Positions 43,799 through 52,854 of a stretch of 64,000 bases of DNA are shown here, piece by piece. The stretch comes from Leptospira saintgironsiae. GTDB lineage: Bacteria; Spirochaetota; Leptospiria; Leptospirales; Leptospiraceae. The stretch is from contig NZ_NPDR01000004.1 in NCBI RefSeq assembly GCF_002811765.1, forward strand, positions 62,001 to 126,000, given 5' to 3'. Under the pieces are notes generated by a model, which ran no database searches, had not been told where the DNA came from, and saw only the letters and a list, made by a program, of their open reading frames with translations. A program made the position numbers and the translations under genes. Position 1 is the stretch's first letter; every line of letters starts with the position of its first letter.

Positions 43799-46700
43799 TT
43801 ATCTTCCCCCCAGTATCACACCGACTAGTGTTATGTCGTCCCGTTGAGCCTCTCCATTTTGGTGGGCTAACAGAAAGGATTCTAAACGTTCTTTTTGTTC
43901 TTCGCAGGAAAGATGTTCTATCCCGCTTAAGAAGTTTAACAACCCTTTAGTACCAATTTTTTGTCGGTCCGGATTCGGCTGGTCCATAAAGCCGTCCGTG
44001 GTTAAGTAAACACTCGTACGAATTCCTTTTTCCAAGGGAATGGAGTGTGTTGTAAATTTTCGCGTTTCTTCTTTTTGCCTGCCGCCGATCGAGAATCTAT
44101 CACCTTTAATTTCGGTCAAGACTCCGCCTTTTCCTATAAAAATAGGCCGTTTTGCTCCCGCAAAGTATAAATTATTTCCCTCAATCTTTAATAGACAAAG
44201 ATCCATTCCATCTCTGGAATTTGTTTGGTCCATGTCCTGTTTAAGGGCTTGTCTTACTTTTTTATGCAGTTGTTCTAAAATAGAACCCGGATCGGTGATA
44301 CCAATTTCATTCACAATCTGATTGAGCAAAGTATTTCCAATCATGGACATAAGAGCTCCCGGAACTCCGTGGCCTGTACAATCGACGGATGCGATATATA
44401 TTGTATCTTCCTGTTTTGAAAACCAGTAAAAATCTCCCGATACTATATCTTTCGGACGGAATACCACAAAATAATCAGAAAGTGCGCTTCCTAATACTTC
44501 AGAAGAAGGTAAAATGGCCTGCTGGATATTCAATGAATATGTAATACTGTCCGTAATATGCTGGTTTTTTAATGCCAGATCGTCGTTAGCTTGCGCCAAT
44601 TCTTTTGTTCTCTCTGTGACTTTGCTTTCCAAATTCGCATAAAGTAATGCGTTATCGATGGAGATGGCAGCCTGAGAGGACAGAATAGAGATAGTCTGTA
44701 GTCTATCCGAAGTGAATGCCGCCTCGGAAAGATTATTCTCTAAATATAATATACCAATCAGTTCTCCCTGCTTGATGATCGGAGAACATAGAACGGATTT
44801 TGTTTTCCTTTCTCGAATATACGGATCTTTGTTGAACTTCTCATCTGCGAACGCGTTACGAAGTACCAGGTCTTCTTTGGTTCTCTCTACATAGTAGATA
44901 ACGCTGATCGGTATATTTTTACTCTCTTGGATCGGAATCCCTTGGAGAACTCTGATCTCATCGTCGGTTGTGCTACCTTCCGCTTCTACGAAAAGTTTTC
45001 CGTCCCTTCTTAAGATCATGACTCCTTTTTCAGCACCTACGTTCTCGATAGAGATTTGCATTAAGGTATCCAATAAGGATTCTAGTTTGATCTCTCCAGA
45101 GATTGCGGTAGAACTTTTCAGAATGGATTGGAAGTCCAGAGTCTGCCCAGAATATACTTCTGTTGCAGAAGCGGTTCTTGTGCTTAAAGTCCCGATTGTG
45201 CGGGTAGTGCGGAAGGTATCCCTTCCTCCTTTTTCTCGGATGAATTCTGGGAATTTGGCTTTGAGAAGTTCCTGCTTTTTAATAGCTCCCCATCTTCCAT
45301 ATTTTTGGTAAGCTTCTGCGATATATTGGGATCCTATCTTGATACTTCCTTTGGAGAACCAGAATTTGGATGCAAGTTCGGCAGCTAAAGCCTCGTCATT
45401 ATAATATTCGTTTTTACCAGCAAGTTGAACCGCTTGTTCATATGTTTTAGCAGCTTTCCAGTTTTTGTATTCTAATCTTGCAAGTTCAGCTTCTACCAAA
45501 AGGAATTTATGCTCAAAGTTTTCTGGAGCATTTGTGGAAAGAAGTTTAAGCTTCTCTTGGTTTTTTTTGATCCTTTCTAAGAACTTAGCCTTTTGTTCTT
45601 GGGTAGAAAGTTTGTAATTCGCAGCCATCGCTAAAGAATATAGATAAGCATGTTCTTCTACGGCGATCTGGCCGGAGATGAATCCAAGCATACTTTCGGA
45701 TTCTTCTAATTCTTTTAATGCACTTTCTGCTTCTCCATAACTGAGAAGTGTTCTTGCTTTCATGATCTTGAAAAGACAAACGGGGAAAGGACTTTGGTGA
45801 GAATTACATAATTCAATATAATTCTCTTCACTCATATCATCGATGGAGAATTCTAAATGAGAAGAAGTTTTTCCTCTTAGGTTAGAAACTACCAGCGCTG
45901 ATGCGAGAACAGTATCGATTGCTAAATTGTTTTTTACCTTACGAGTGAATTTGAGAAGACCATCTATTTTAGGTTTTACTAATTCTAGATTTTTAGATTG
46001 AAGGACCACATTCACTGCGTCGTTCATTGCGCAGTAACCACCATGTAGGAATTCCCCAGATTCTAAACTTGCCTGGATCCCTCTATGGTTGATCTCTTCC
46101 GAATATTTTAAATGTCTTACGAAAGGAGTAGTATAGTTTGCAAGAATGTTCGCAGCTTTGGTGATCCCGCTCGGGTTCTTGTACTTTTCACTCACCTTGA
46201 TCGCAAGTTCAGCGAATTCATAACCTTTTCTATATTGTTGGAATCCTGAAGTGAGAAGGATTGCATACATAGAATATCCGTATGGATCGGAAAGGTTTCC
46301 ATACTTCAAGAATAGGTTTACCATCTTCAAGGAAACGATTGGGAAAAGTGATAATGCAAAATTATAAACAGTAGGAATGGCGCTGATCAAAAGATTCACT
46401 GCCATGATCTGTTCTTGTTTTTGGATCAGTGGGAGGTCCAACAAGGAGTCTACTGTTTTTTCTTCCAGAGCCTTGTTTACGATCTCTATCTCTTCTCCTG
46501 TTACTTTTTCATGATCTGTTTCAGGAATATCCACACCTAAAGGTTGGAGTGCCTTTATGATCATTGGAAGAGCTAAATCAAATTTTCCAAGAGCAGAATA
46601 TTGGATAATTAGAAGGTTACAAGCATCTGCTTTTTCGATCGGAGATCTTGCGTATTTTAAAAGTGTATCTATTGTTTTTTGAGAATCATCAAAGTTTCCC

Positions 46701-49177
46701 GTGAGATACTGGGTCTCTCCTAACTCTCTAAAGATAGAATAACAAAGTTCATACTTAGCATTCCAAAGAACATCATCTCCTTGAGACGCTTCAGGCAGAA
46801 GGAAAAGTAATTCTCTCGCTTTCGCGATATAAGAAAGAGCAGGCTTGTAAGCTGTAGAATTTTTGGCCTTTTTTCCTGCGATAAGATCCAACTGAGCCAG
46901 TTTTAATTTCTCAGCAGGCTCTGTAATCAGCCCAGAGCCGATATTCATATGATTTGCGATATCAAAGATATTGTCTTCGATCTGTTTAGGATCAGCTCCT
47001 TCGATCAGGAATCTTCCTAATTGTAGGCGGATCTTCTTTTTCTTTTCTTCTTCTATAATTTCGTAAGCGGCTTGTTGGACTCTATCGTGTTGGAATCGGA
47101 AGGTAACTGTTTTTGCAGTCTGGTAATTTTTATCCTTATTCGCAGCTGTATCTTCGAAAGATTCAGCAAGACGATAATTCTCTCCAATCGGAACGATCAA
47201 TTCTTCTGCGATTGTTTCCTGCAAAGAACTGAGAGCTGTTTTATAATCTGTTTCTAAAATTCTTGTTAGAAGTGCCAGATCGAAACTACTTCCGATACAT
47301 GCGGCCATTTCAAGTGTTTCTTGGATCTTAGGAGAAAGTTTACGGATCCTGTTTACTAAAAGTTCAACTACGTTATCCGAAATTTTAGTGTTACGGATCT
47401 TGGCGATATCCCATTTCCAGACACCTTCTCCCGGTTTCCCGGAACCTTGATCGAAATAGACCGAATCTTCTTTGGCGAGTTGTTTCAGAAGTTCCCCGAT
47501 AAAGAATGGGTTTCCTCCGGTTTTAGAATGGATGATTTCCGCCAGCTCAGTGGTTTTATCTTCCGAAATATAAAGGCTGTCTGAGAGTAATTGTCTTACA
47601 TCTTTTAAAGCGAGAGGTTGGAGAACGATCTTGTACGGATCCAATCCTTCTTTTTCCAGAGTATCCAGCAATACTTGAAAAGGGTGGGAAGAATCTACTT
47701 CGTTATCTCTATATGCTAATATGATGAAAAGGTAATTTACGGTTACGTCTTCCATCAAATTTTTGAGAAGTTCTAAGGAAGCGGTATCCGCCCATTGCAT
47801 ATCATCTAGGAAGATCGCAAGTGGATGTTCGGGACTTGCGAAAACCTTAATGAAGTTTTGGAATACTATATAAAAACGGTTGGCGTTCTCTTGCGGACCA
47901 AGTTCTGGAACAGGATCTTGTTTTCCTATGATGATCTCAAGTTCAGGGATTACATCCGTAACCACTTTCCCGTTGGCACCAACTGCTTTTTTGATCTTAC
48001 TTTTCCAAGCTTCGATCCTTTCTGGAGATTCTGTTAAGATCAATTCCACTAAGCTAGAAAATACTTGGATGATAGCGGAGAACGGAAGGTTTCGATTGTA
48101 CTGGTCAAACTTTCCAGAAATGAAATAACCTTTGGATTCGGTGAGAGGTTTATTGATTTCTTTTACAAGTGAGGATTTTCCCACACCGGAATATCCGCCA
48201 ATCAAAACCATTCTGGATCTTCCGTTTGTAGCAACGGATTTGAATTCTTCCAAAAGTGTTTTGATATACTCGTCCCTTCCATAAAGTTTCTGAGGGATCT
48301 TGAATTCAGTAGAAAAGTCAGTTTGGGCCAGAGGGAAAGAAGGGAAGTCAGTTTTTTCTTTCCAGAGAGCGTAAGCCTTCTCCAAATCTCCTTGGAGTCC
48401 TCTTGCAGTTTGGTATCTGTCTTCTGCATTTTTTGCCAGAAGTTTCATTACGATTTCAGAAAGTACTGTAGGGATCTCTGATCTTGCTTCTTTCGGAGAA
48501 GCCGGTATTTTTGCTAAATGAGCATGTACTAATTGTAAAAGATCCTCACCATCGAATGGAAGTTTTCCGAGTAACATCTCGTAGTAAGTGATTCCCAAAG
48601 AATAAAAATCACTTCTATAATCTACCGAACGATTCATTCTCCCGGTTTGTTCTGGAGAAACATAATGGATGGAACCTTCTAAAATATTGGGAGCTGACCA
48701 AGAAGTTTCTTCTTTATTCAGTTTAGTCGAAATTCCGAAGTCTATGATCCGGATCTGTTTTTCGTCCCTATTAAATATTATGTTTTCTGGTTTTAAGTCT
48801 TTGTGTATGATCTTTTTGGAATGGATCTCAGCTAATCTTTCTGCAAGTTGAATAGAAATAGGAAAGAAGTCCGAAAGAGTCATCGGCTTTTTGGAGATAA
48901 AGTCCTTTAAGGAACCTCCGGGCACGAAGTCCATAAAAAGTGCGAATCCATCCTGCAACTTTTCGAACTTGATAGGTTTAACAAAATAACCGGAAGAAAG
49001 TAAATTTAGGATCTCGAATTCGTTCCTAAGATTGACCACTGAAGGATGTAATTCGTCCAAAACGGGAAGAAATTTGATGATGACGGATCTATTATCTTCT
49101 TTACGAACAGCTTTATAAACTTCGGACGCAGATTCGGCATTCAGCCTTTCTTTTAGTTCGAACCCTGTTACGATCAT
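43799..49177 (-). CDS. 1792-residue Ser/Thr kinase - AAA ATPase - TPR - GAF - PP2C (SpoIIE) signalling protein
   Basis: Domains in order. Hanks-type kinase about 1-275 with Lys35 (VIIKFLP), IHKDLKPEN (Asp127) and DFG (Asp146), intact. A predicted STAND-type ATPase about 300-650 with Walker A GYSGVGKSS near 330 and Walker B FLDDMQWAD. A helical TPR-like middle. GAF about 1365-1525 (ESLLDTLMQIS to AAISIDNALLY), a coiled coil (SKVTERTKELAQANDD), and a SpoIIE/PP2C phosphatase about 1570-1790 with VSGDFYW, DCTGHGVPGALMSMIG, TTDGFMDQ and QRDDITL. The PP2C half plays the SiaA part towards the SiaC encoded just after it. It carries a kinase and a phosphatase in one chain. It begins 44 bases after the ketoacyl synthase III gene. 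Confidence 0.92.
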   Translation of the reverse strand: MIVTGFELKERLNAESASEVYKAVRKEDNRSVIIKFLPVLDELHPSVVNLRNEFEILNLLSSGYFVKPIKFEKLQDGFALFMDFVPGGSLKDFISKKPMTLSDFFPISIQLAERLAEIHSKKIIHKDLKPENIIFNRDEKQIRIIDFGISTKLNKEETSWSAPNILEGSIHYVSPEQTGRMNRSVDYRSDFYSLGITYYEMLLGKLPFDGEDLLQLVHAHLAKIPASPKEARSEIPTVLSEIVMKLLAKNAEDRYQTARGLQGDLEKAYALWKEKTDFPSFPLAQTDFSTEFKIPQKLYGRDEYIKTLLEEFKSVATNGRSRMVLIGGYSGVGKSSLVKEINKPLTESKGYFISGKFDQYNRNLPFSAIIQVFSSLVELILTESPERIEAWKSKIKKAVGANGKVVTDVIPELEIIIGKQDPVPELGPQENANRFYIVFQNFIKVFASPEHPLAIFLDDMQWADTASLELLKNLMEDVTVNYLFIILAYRDNEVDSSHPFQVLLDTLEKEGLDPYKIVLQPLALKDVRQLLSDSLYISEDKTTELAEIIHSKTGGNPFFIGELLKQLAKEDSVYFDQGSGKPGEGVWKWDIAKIRNTKISDNVVELLVNRIRKLSPKIQETLEMAACIGSSFDLALLTRILETDYKTALSSLQETIAEELIVPIGENYRLAESFEDTAANKDKNYQTAKTVTFRFQHDRVQQAAYEIIEEEKKKKIRLQLGRFLIEGADPKQIEDNIFDIANHMNIGSGLITEPAEKLKLAQLDLIAGKKAKNSTAYKPALSYIAKARELLFLLPEASQGDDVLWNAKYELCYSIFRELGETQYLTGNFDDSQKTIDTLLKYARSPIEKADACNLLIIQYSALGKFDLALPMIIKALQPLGVDIPETDHEKVTGEEIEIVNKALEEKTVDSLLDLPLIQKQEQIMAVNLLISAIPTVYNFALSLFPIVSLKMVNLFLKYGNLSDPYGYSMYAILLTSGFQQYRKGYEFAELAIKVSEKYKNPSGITKAANILANYTTPFVRHLKYSEEINHRGIQASLESGEFLHGGYCAMNDAVNVVLQSKNLELVKPKIDGLLKFTRKVKNNLAIDTVLASALVVSNLRGKTSSHLEFSIDDMSEENYIELCNSHQSPFPVCLFKIMKARTLLSYGEAESALKELEESESMLGFISGQIAVEEHAYLYSLAMAANYKLSTQEQKAKFLERIKKNQEKLKLLSTNAPENFEHKFLLVEAELARLEYKNWKAAKTYEQAVQLAGKNEYYNDEALAAELASKFWFSKGSIKIGSQYIAEAYQKYGRWGAIKKQELLKAKFPEFIREKGGRDTFRTTRTIGTLSTRTASATEVYSGQTLDFQSILKSSTAISGEIKLESLLDTLMQISIENVGAEKGVMILRRDGKLFVEAEGSTTDDEIRVLQGIPIQESKNIPISVIYYVERTKEDLVLRNAFADEKFNKDPYIRERKTKSVLCSPIIKQGELIGILYLENNLSEAAFTSDRLQTISILSSQAAISIDNALLYANLESKVTERTKELAQANDDLALKNQHITDSITYSLNIQQAILPSSEVLGSALSDYFVVFRPKDIVSGDFYWFSKQEDTIYIASVDCTGHGVPGALMSMIGNTLLNQIVNEIGITDPGSILEQLHKKVRQALKQDMDQTNSRDGMDLCLLKIEGNNLYFAGAKRPIFIGKGGVLTEIKGDRFSIGGRQKEETRKFTTHSIPLEKGIRTSVYLTTDGFMDQPNPDRQKIGTKGLLNFLSGIEHLSCEEQKERLESFLLAHQNGEAQRDDITLVGVILGGR

Positions 49178-49221
49178 CCTTCTACTTCACCTTTATTTTT
49201 TTTATTCTAAATATCGAATTC

Positions 49222-50199
49222 TCAGAGGCGATACAAAAGTCCGCCCCAATAAAATCCGGCTCCAACCGCAGGAGAAAGGATTAGGTCGCCTTTTTTAACG
49301 ATCCCTTTATAATAATATTCGGATAATGCGATTGGAATGGATGCAGCGGAAGTATTTCCTACTCTTTCAAAATTCAAAAGTATTTTTTCTTTCGGGAATT
49401 TTGTTCTTTTTAGAACATCTTGTACTACCACATCAGTGCCTGGATGAGGAATGACCCAATCGATATCTTCTAATGAGACATTATTCTTTTTTAATAGATC
49501 ATCCATTGCAGAAAGTGTGAGATCCGCAGCATTAGTTACAAGTTCTGGATAACTTTTTATATAAAAATTCGGTCCTGGTCCTAATTCTATGATATTCGCA
49601 AGATCTCCGTCATCCCTCAAAAAGGAATCTATGATTCCGAATTCTTTATTTTCGGTCTGCTCTAATAGAACACCGGCTGCTGCATCACCTGCTGTGAATT
49701 CTCCGTAACCGTTCATTCTTGTTCTGACAGAAAATCTTTCGCTACCGATCACAAGTGCGTTCTTAAATTTACCGCTACTTAAGAATGCTGATGCCATTTG
49801 GACTCCGTGAACAAATCCGGTGCAAGCAGTACAAATATCGAATGCTAATGAGTTAGAAGTTCCCGCAAGTTTAGAAGCCTGAGGCGCCAAATCGGGAAGA
49901 TAAAGGCGATCTGTCCAGTTAGCCAGAATAAATAAGTCTATATCCTCAGCTTTTTTTCCTGCATCTTTCAGGATCATTTTAGAGGTTTCCGCAGCCATGA
50001 ATTGAGCGGTTTCCTTTTCGTTTGCCCTTCTTCTTTCAGTTACGCCTATATTGCCGATAACTGCTTTTTCGGCAGGATGCATTTCAGGATATTTTAATCT
50101 AGGGCGAATTTCGTCGTTAGTGACGATCCTTTCCGGGAGATAATGTCCAATCCCGGTAATTCGAACCCCGTTCGAAACTAGGTTTTTAGAATTCGCCAT
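49222..50199 (-). CDS. Beta-ketoacyl-ACP synthase III (FabH-like)
   Basis: 325 residues. Thiolase-fold condensing enzyme with intact triad Cys126 (ICTACTGF), His252 (IPHPGTD) and Asn282 (RVGNTSAAS). FabH starts fatty-acid synthesis by joining acyl-CoA to malonyl-ACP; relatives make olefins, quinolones or specialised lipids. The His motif PHPGTD differs from the PHQAN of housekeeping FabH, so a specialised substrate is likely. AAAGGAG precedes the ATG. It lies 72 bases after a CoA-transferase gene and 44 before the giant regulator gene. Confidence 0.88.
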   Translation of the reverse strand: MANSKNLVSNGVRITGIGHYLPERIVTNDEIRPRLKYPEMHPAEKAVIGNIGVTERRRANEKETAQFMAAETSKMILKDAGKKAEDIDLFILANWTDRLYLPDLAPQASKLAGTSNSLAFDICTACTGFVHGVQMASAFLSSGKFKNALVIGSERFSVRTRMNGYGEFTAGDAAAGVLLEQTENKEFGIIDSFLRDDGDLANIIELGPGPNFYIKSYPELVTNAADLTLSAMDDLLKKNNVSLEDIDWVIPHPGTDVVVQDVLKRTKFPKEKILLNFERVGNTSAASIPIALSEYYYKGIVKKGDLILSPAVGAGFYWGGLLYRL

Positions 50200-50271
50200 G
50201 GATCAATACTCCTTTGGTCCATAATAAATTTCCAGTCATAATTCCAATCTTTTGCTGCATCTTTATCATAC

Positions 50272-52083
50272 TTAAGGCAAACGGGTATACACCATAAATT
50301 GTTCGGTGTAAATTCTTTCCGGATCTAATTCTCTGAGTGCGGTCAATTCGTCCGAATTGATTTCCGGCTCTTGTGCGATTGGAAGGTCCTCATCAGGAGG
50401 AAGCCAAAGTGTATATCTGAGGACTGCTTCTTCCGATTCCATTTCGTCGTCGGATGCAGGTGCAAGCCAGGAACTCAATTCGAAAGGATGATCAGAAAAA
50501 GAAGATCTTTGGAATCTTCCGAACTGGCATACTGCTTCTACCACCCTGTCTCCAGGTGAAGTGATATGTTTTACTTTTCTTACGAATCTAAAACGGTTTG
50601 CTTTTGCTACTACGATTGTGTCGGCAGTGGAGACGATATCATTTGCTCCTCCTGATCCAACTAAGAAGTTTCCTTTTCCATCTAATACTGAGTTGATATT
50701 TCCAAACCAGTCCACTTCTGCAGCGCCGATCACTCCTAAACAATCATCCGGTACAACTGTTCCTAATATACTCACTATATCAGATAACATGGAACATTGT
50801 TGAGTGTGAAGTTGGCTGAAAAGAAAAACATCTCCTACAAAAGGTTTCATTCCGTAAAATCCAAGTTCTGCAACGATCTTGATATGGATCCCTTCTTTTT
50901 CCAGAAGTTTGGCCGCTGTCCAGGCAGCCATATGCGCGGCTCCAATTCCTGCTAGAATTGTTTTGTATCCTTTTGTCTTAACCTTCTCTATGATCGCTCT
51001 TGCGGCAAGAATGATCATCTGTTCTGAATCATTTACAGTTTTAGGATTTTCAGGAGAAGAAAGAGAATGTTCCGGAGGAGTCATCTTCAAACGTCTGAGC
51101 CTAACTTCTCCGATCAGATCCAAATATTCTTCGTGGCCACCAGATAATATTACATTTTCTTTATACCATTTTTCAGCCTTAGCGGGAATTCCTGCCGCCT
51201 TATTGGCTTCCATTTGGAATTCGTAATCATCCAGATAAGATTCTACACCTTCGAATGCTGGGATTTCAGGAAAACCTTGTACTCTTAAAGATTGAGGATG
51301 TGCTCCGTATCTTGCTGGAGCTATTCCTAAAACTTTTGTGCTAGGTATATGTACTAGTTCAGGAGGAACTGTTCCTCTTGGTACAATCTTCTCCACAGTA
51401 GCGATCACACCTTTAGTCGCGGCAAGTGCACCCCAGGCTCCTTCTCCACCTGGTTGAGAAAGTACGATGTTCCCATCTTCGTCCGCTACTACTCCGTGAA
51501 CCAATGTGATCTCAGGACAGAGTGGAAGCAGAACTACCATGTCCTTCTCTTTTGTTCCTCTACTTTCAGAAACTAGATGTGGGCTTGCTGCTTCTCCGTA
51601 AGGATTTCCTTCAGTAGGTTTATGATATAAGAAAGCAGTCTTTCCTAATTTGTCCGTAATCAGATCAGACCCAACCAAAGAATTTGAAACAAATCCTGGA
51701 AGTTTCATGGCGCCCGCCATCAATCTTTGCACCAAGGAGAGAAGAGACCAAAGTTCCAACTCAAAAGGTTTTCCTTTCATCAAGTCTTTATACAAACCGT
51801 TTGGACTTGGTTTAGGATAATTATCACCAGCAAAACCAGTGATCATCTTTTTCACTATGCCAGAAAGAGCAAGACAGTGAGCGCTAGAGTGAATTCCTGC
51901 AACGCTAATTGTGAACTCAGGATTTGTTCCTTCAAAAACTCTGGAGAGAGAATAGATAAGTGCATTTGGCCTAGACATGGTAGTGGCCAAGTGTAAGTAC
52001 ATGCCGGGATTAACGAATTCCCGTACAAGGGAATCAGGATCAGAAAGAATCTTAGTAGTTTTATGATTCGATTCTTGTGGCAT
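50272..52083 (-). CDS. CoA-transferase family protein
   Basis: 603 residues from ATG 52083; an in-frame TTG at 52128 is possible. Two CoA-transferase-like halves are visible: the first with EFVNPGMYLHLATTMSRPN and GFAGDNYPKPSPNG, the second with YKTILAGIGAAHMAAWTAAKLL, VIGAAEVDWFGNINS and FLVGSGGANDIVS. Family members move CoA between acyl groups. The usual catalytic Glu context is not obvious, so exact activity is uncertain; GGEGAWGALAATKG could hold it. Probable first gene of the minus-strand series. Confidence 0.78.
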   Translation of the reverse strand: MPQESNHKTTKILSDPDSLVREFVNPGMYLHLATTMSRPNALIYSLSRVFEGTNPEFTISVAGIHSSAHCLALSGIVKKMITGFAGDNYPKPSPNGLYKDLMKGKPFELELWSLLSLVQRLMAGAMKLPGFVSNSLVGSDLITDKLGKTAFLYHKPTEGNPYGEAASPHLVSESRGTKEKDMVVLLPLCPEITLVHGVVADEDGNIVLSQPGGEGAWGALAATKGVIATVEKIVPRGTVPPELVHIPSTKVLGIAPARYGAHPQSLRVQGFPEIPAFEGVESYLDDYEFQMEANKAAGIPAKAEKWYKENVILSGGHEEYLDLIGEVRLRRLKMTPPEHSLSSPENPKTVNDSEQMIILAARAIIEKVKTKGYKTILAGIGAAHMAAWTAAKLLEKEGIHIKIVAELGFYGMKPFVGDVFLFSQLHTQQCSMLSDIVSILGTVVPDDCLGVIGAAEVDWFGNINSVLDGKGNFLVGSGGANDIVSTADTIVVAKANRFRFVRKVKHITSPGDRVVEAVCQFGRFQRSSFSDHPFELSSWLAPASDDEMESEEAVLRYTLWLPPDEDLPIAQEPEINSDELTALRELDPERIYTEQFMVYTRLP

Positions 52084-52216
52084 TCGTTTATTTTGCAAAA
52101 AAGCCCGGACAAAAGGCGTTTTTACCAAAGGTTAAATTTTTGACGGAAAAAAGCCCGAATTCATACGAAATCAATGTGAAAATACCGCCAAATCGTGAGT
52201 TTAAATCCAGTGACAT

Positions 52217-52245
52217 TTCGCATTTAAAGACTAACATCGTATAAT
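52217..52245 (+). promoter_or_regulatory. Promoter with overlapping inverted repeat before the hotdog operon
   Basis: In the 330-base divergent gap (52084-52413) TTCGCA (52217-52222) and TATAAT (52240-52245) are 17 bases apart. TTCGCATT (52217-52224) and AATGCGAA (52243-52250) form an inverted repeat that covers the -35 and -10, as an operator would. The rest of the gap has no gene. Confidence 0.55.
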
Positions 52246-52263
52246 GCGAATGTTTACTAAATA

Positions 52264-52287
52264 AGAGGGATTAGGCCTCTCTTTTTT
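52264..52287 (+). terminator. Terminator-like hairpin in the leader of the hotdog operon
   Basis: AGAGG (52264-52268) and CCTCT (52276-52280) pair and are followed by C and six T. It lies about 12 bases after the predicted transcription start and 127 before the hotdog gene, as an attenuator or early terminator would. Confidence 0.5.
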
Positions 52288-52413
52288 ACCAGACTCAGGT
52301 ATAAAAATCCAGATCTTCCCTCCATTCTAACTTATACAAGGGACTCAGGGCTTTAAGATCGGATTTCCAGGCTCCGATACTAAGATGGAACCCTTCGAGA
52401 AAGAGAAGCTGAA

Positions 52414-52854
52414 ATGTCAGAAGCCCCCAAAGAGTCTTTTAACTTCAAGACAGACCTAGTTGTCCGTAGATCGGATACTAGAAGCGCCACTGTAGTAGGT
52501 GGACTTTTTGTTTCTCACCTAACATACGAAACATTTATCCCTCTCGTAAACGAAGTATTCGATGCATTCTTAGAATCCAACTCTTGGTCCAAGGCAAATA
52601 TTGCAGGAGCAAACATCATCATTCCTAAAATGGATGTGGAATATAAGTCAGAAGCAAAAGCAGGAGATGTTTTAGAATTTTCCGCTGGAGTTTTTAATTT
52701 AGGGAAGAAGTCCTGCGAGTTACATATTTCGGCTTCTCAAAAAGTTTCTAAAGAAGAAGTGGGACTTGCCAAAATTTCTCTAGTATTCTTTGACTATGTT
52801 TCTAAAAAAACTTTGGAGATCCCGTCCGCATTCAGGGCGAAATTCGAAGTATGA
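52414..52854 (+). CDS. Hotdog-fold (4HBT-like) thioesterase/dehydratase
   Basis: 146 residues with the hotdog pattern: VVRRSDTRSATVVGGLFVSHLTYETFIPLVNEVFDAFL, seen as a start strand, a hydrophobic central helix and strands MDVEYKSEAKAGDVLEFS and AKISLVFFDY. Members hydrolyse or dehydrate acyl-CoA or acyl-ACP. The usual catalytic Asp after the first strand is not obvious. Overlaps the next gene by ATGA, whose N domain is a second hotdog. AGAAG-type weak ribosome site. Confidence 0.75.
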   Translation: MSEAPKESFNFKTDLVVRRSDTRSATVVGGLFVSHLTYETFIPLVNEVFDAFLESNSWSKANIAGANIIIPKMDVEYKSEAKAGDVLEFSAGVFNLGKKSCELHISASQKVSKEEVGLAKISLVFFDYVSKKTLEIPSAFRAKFEV

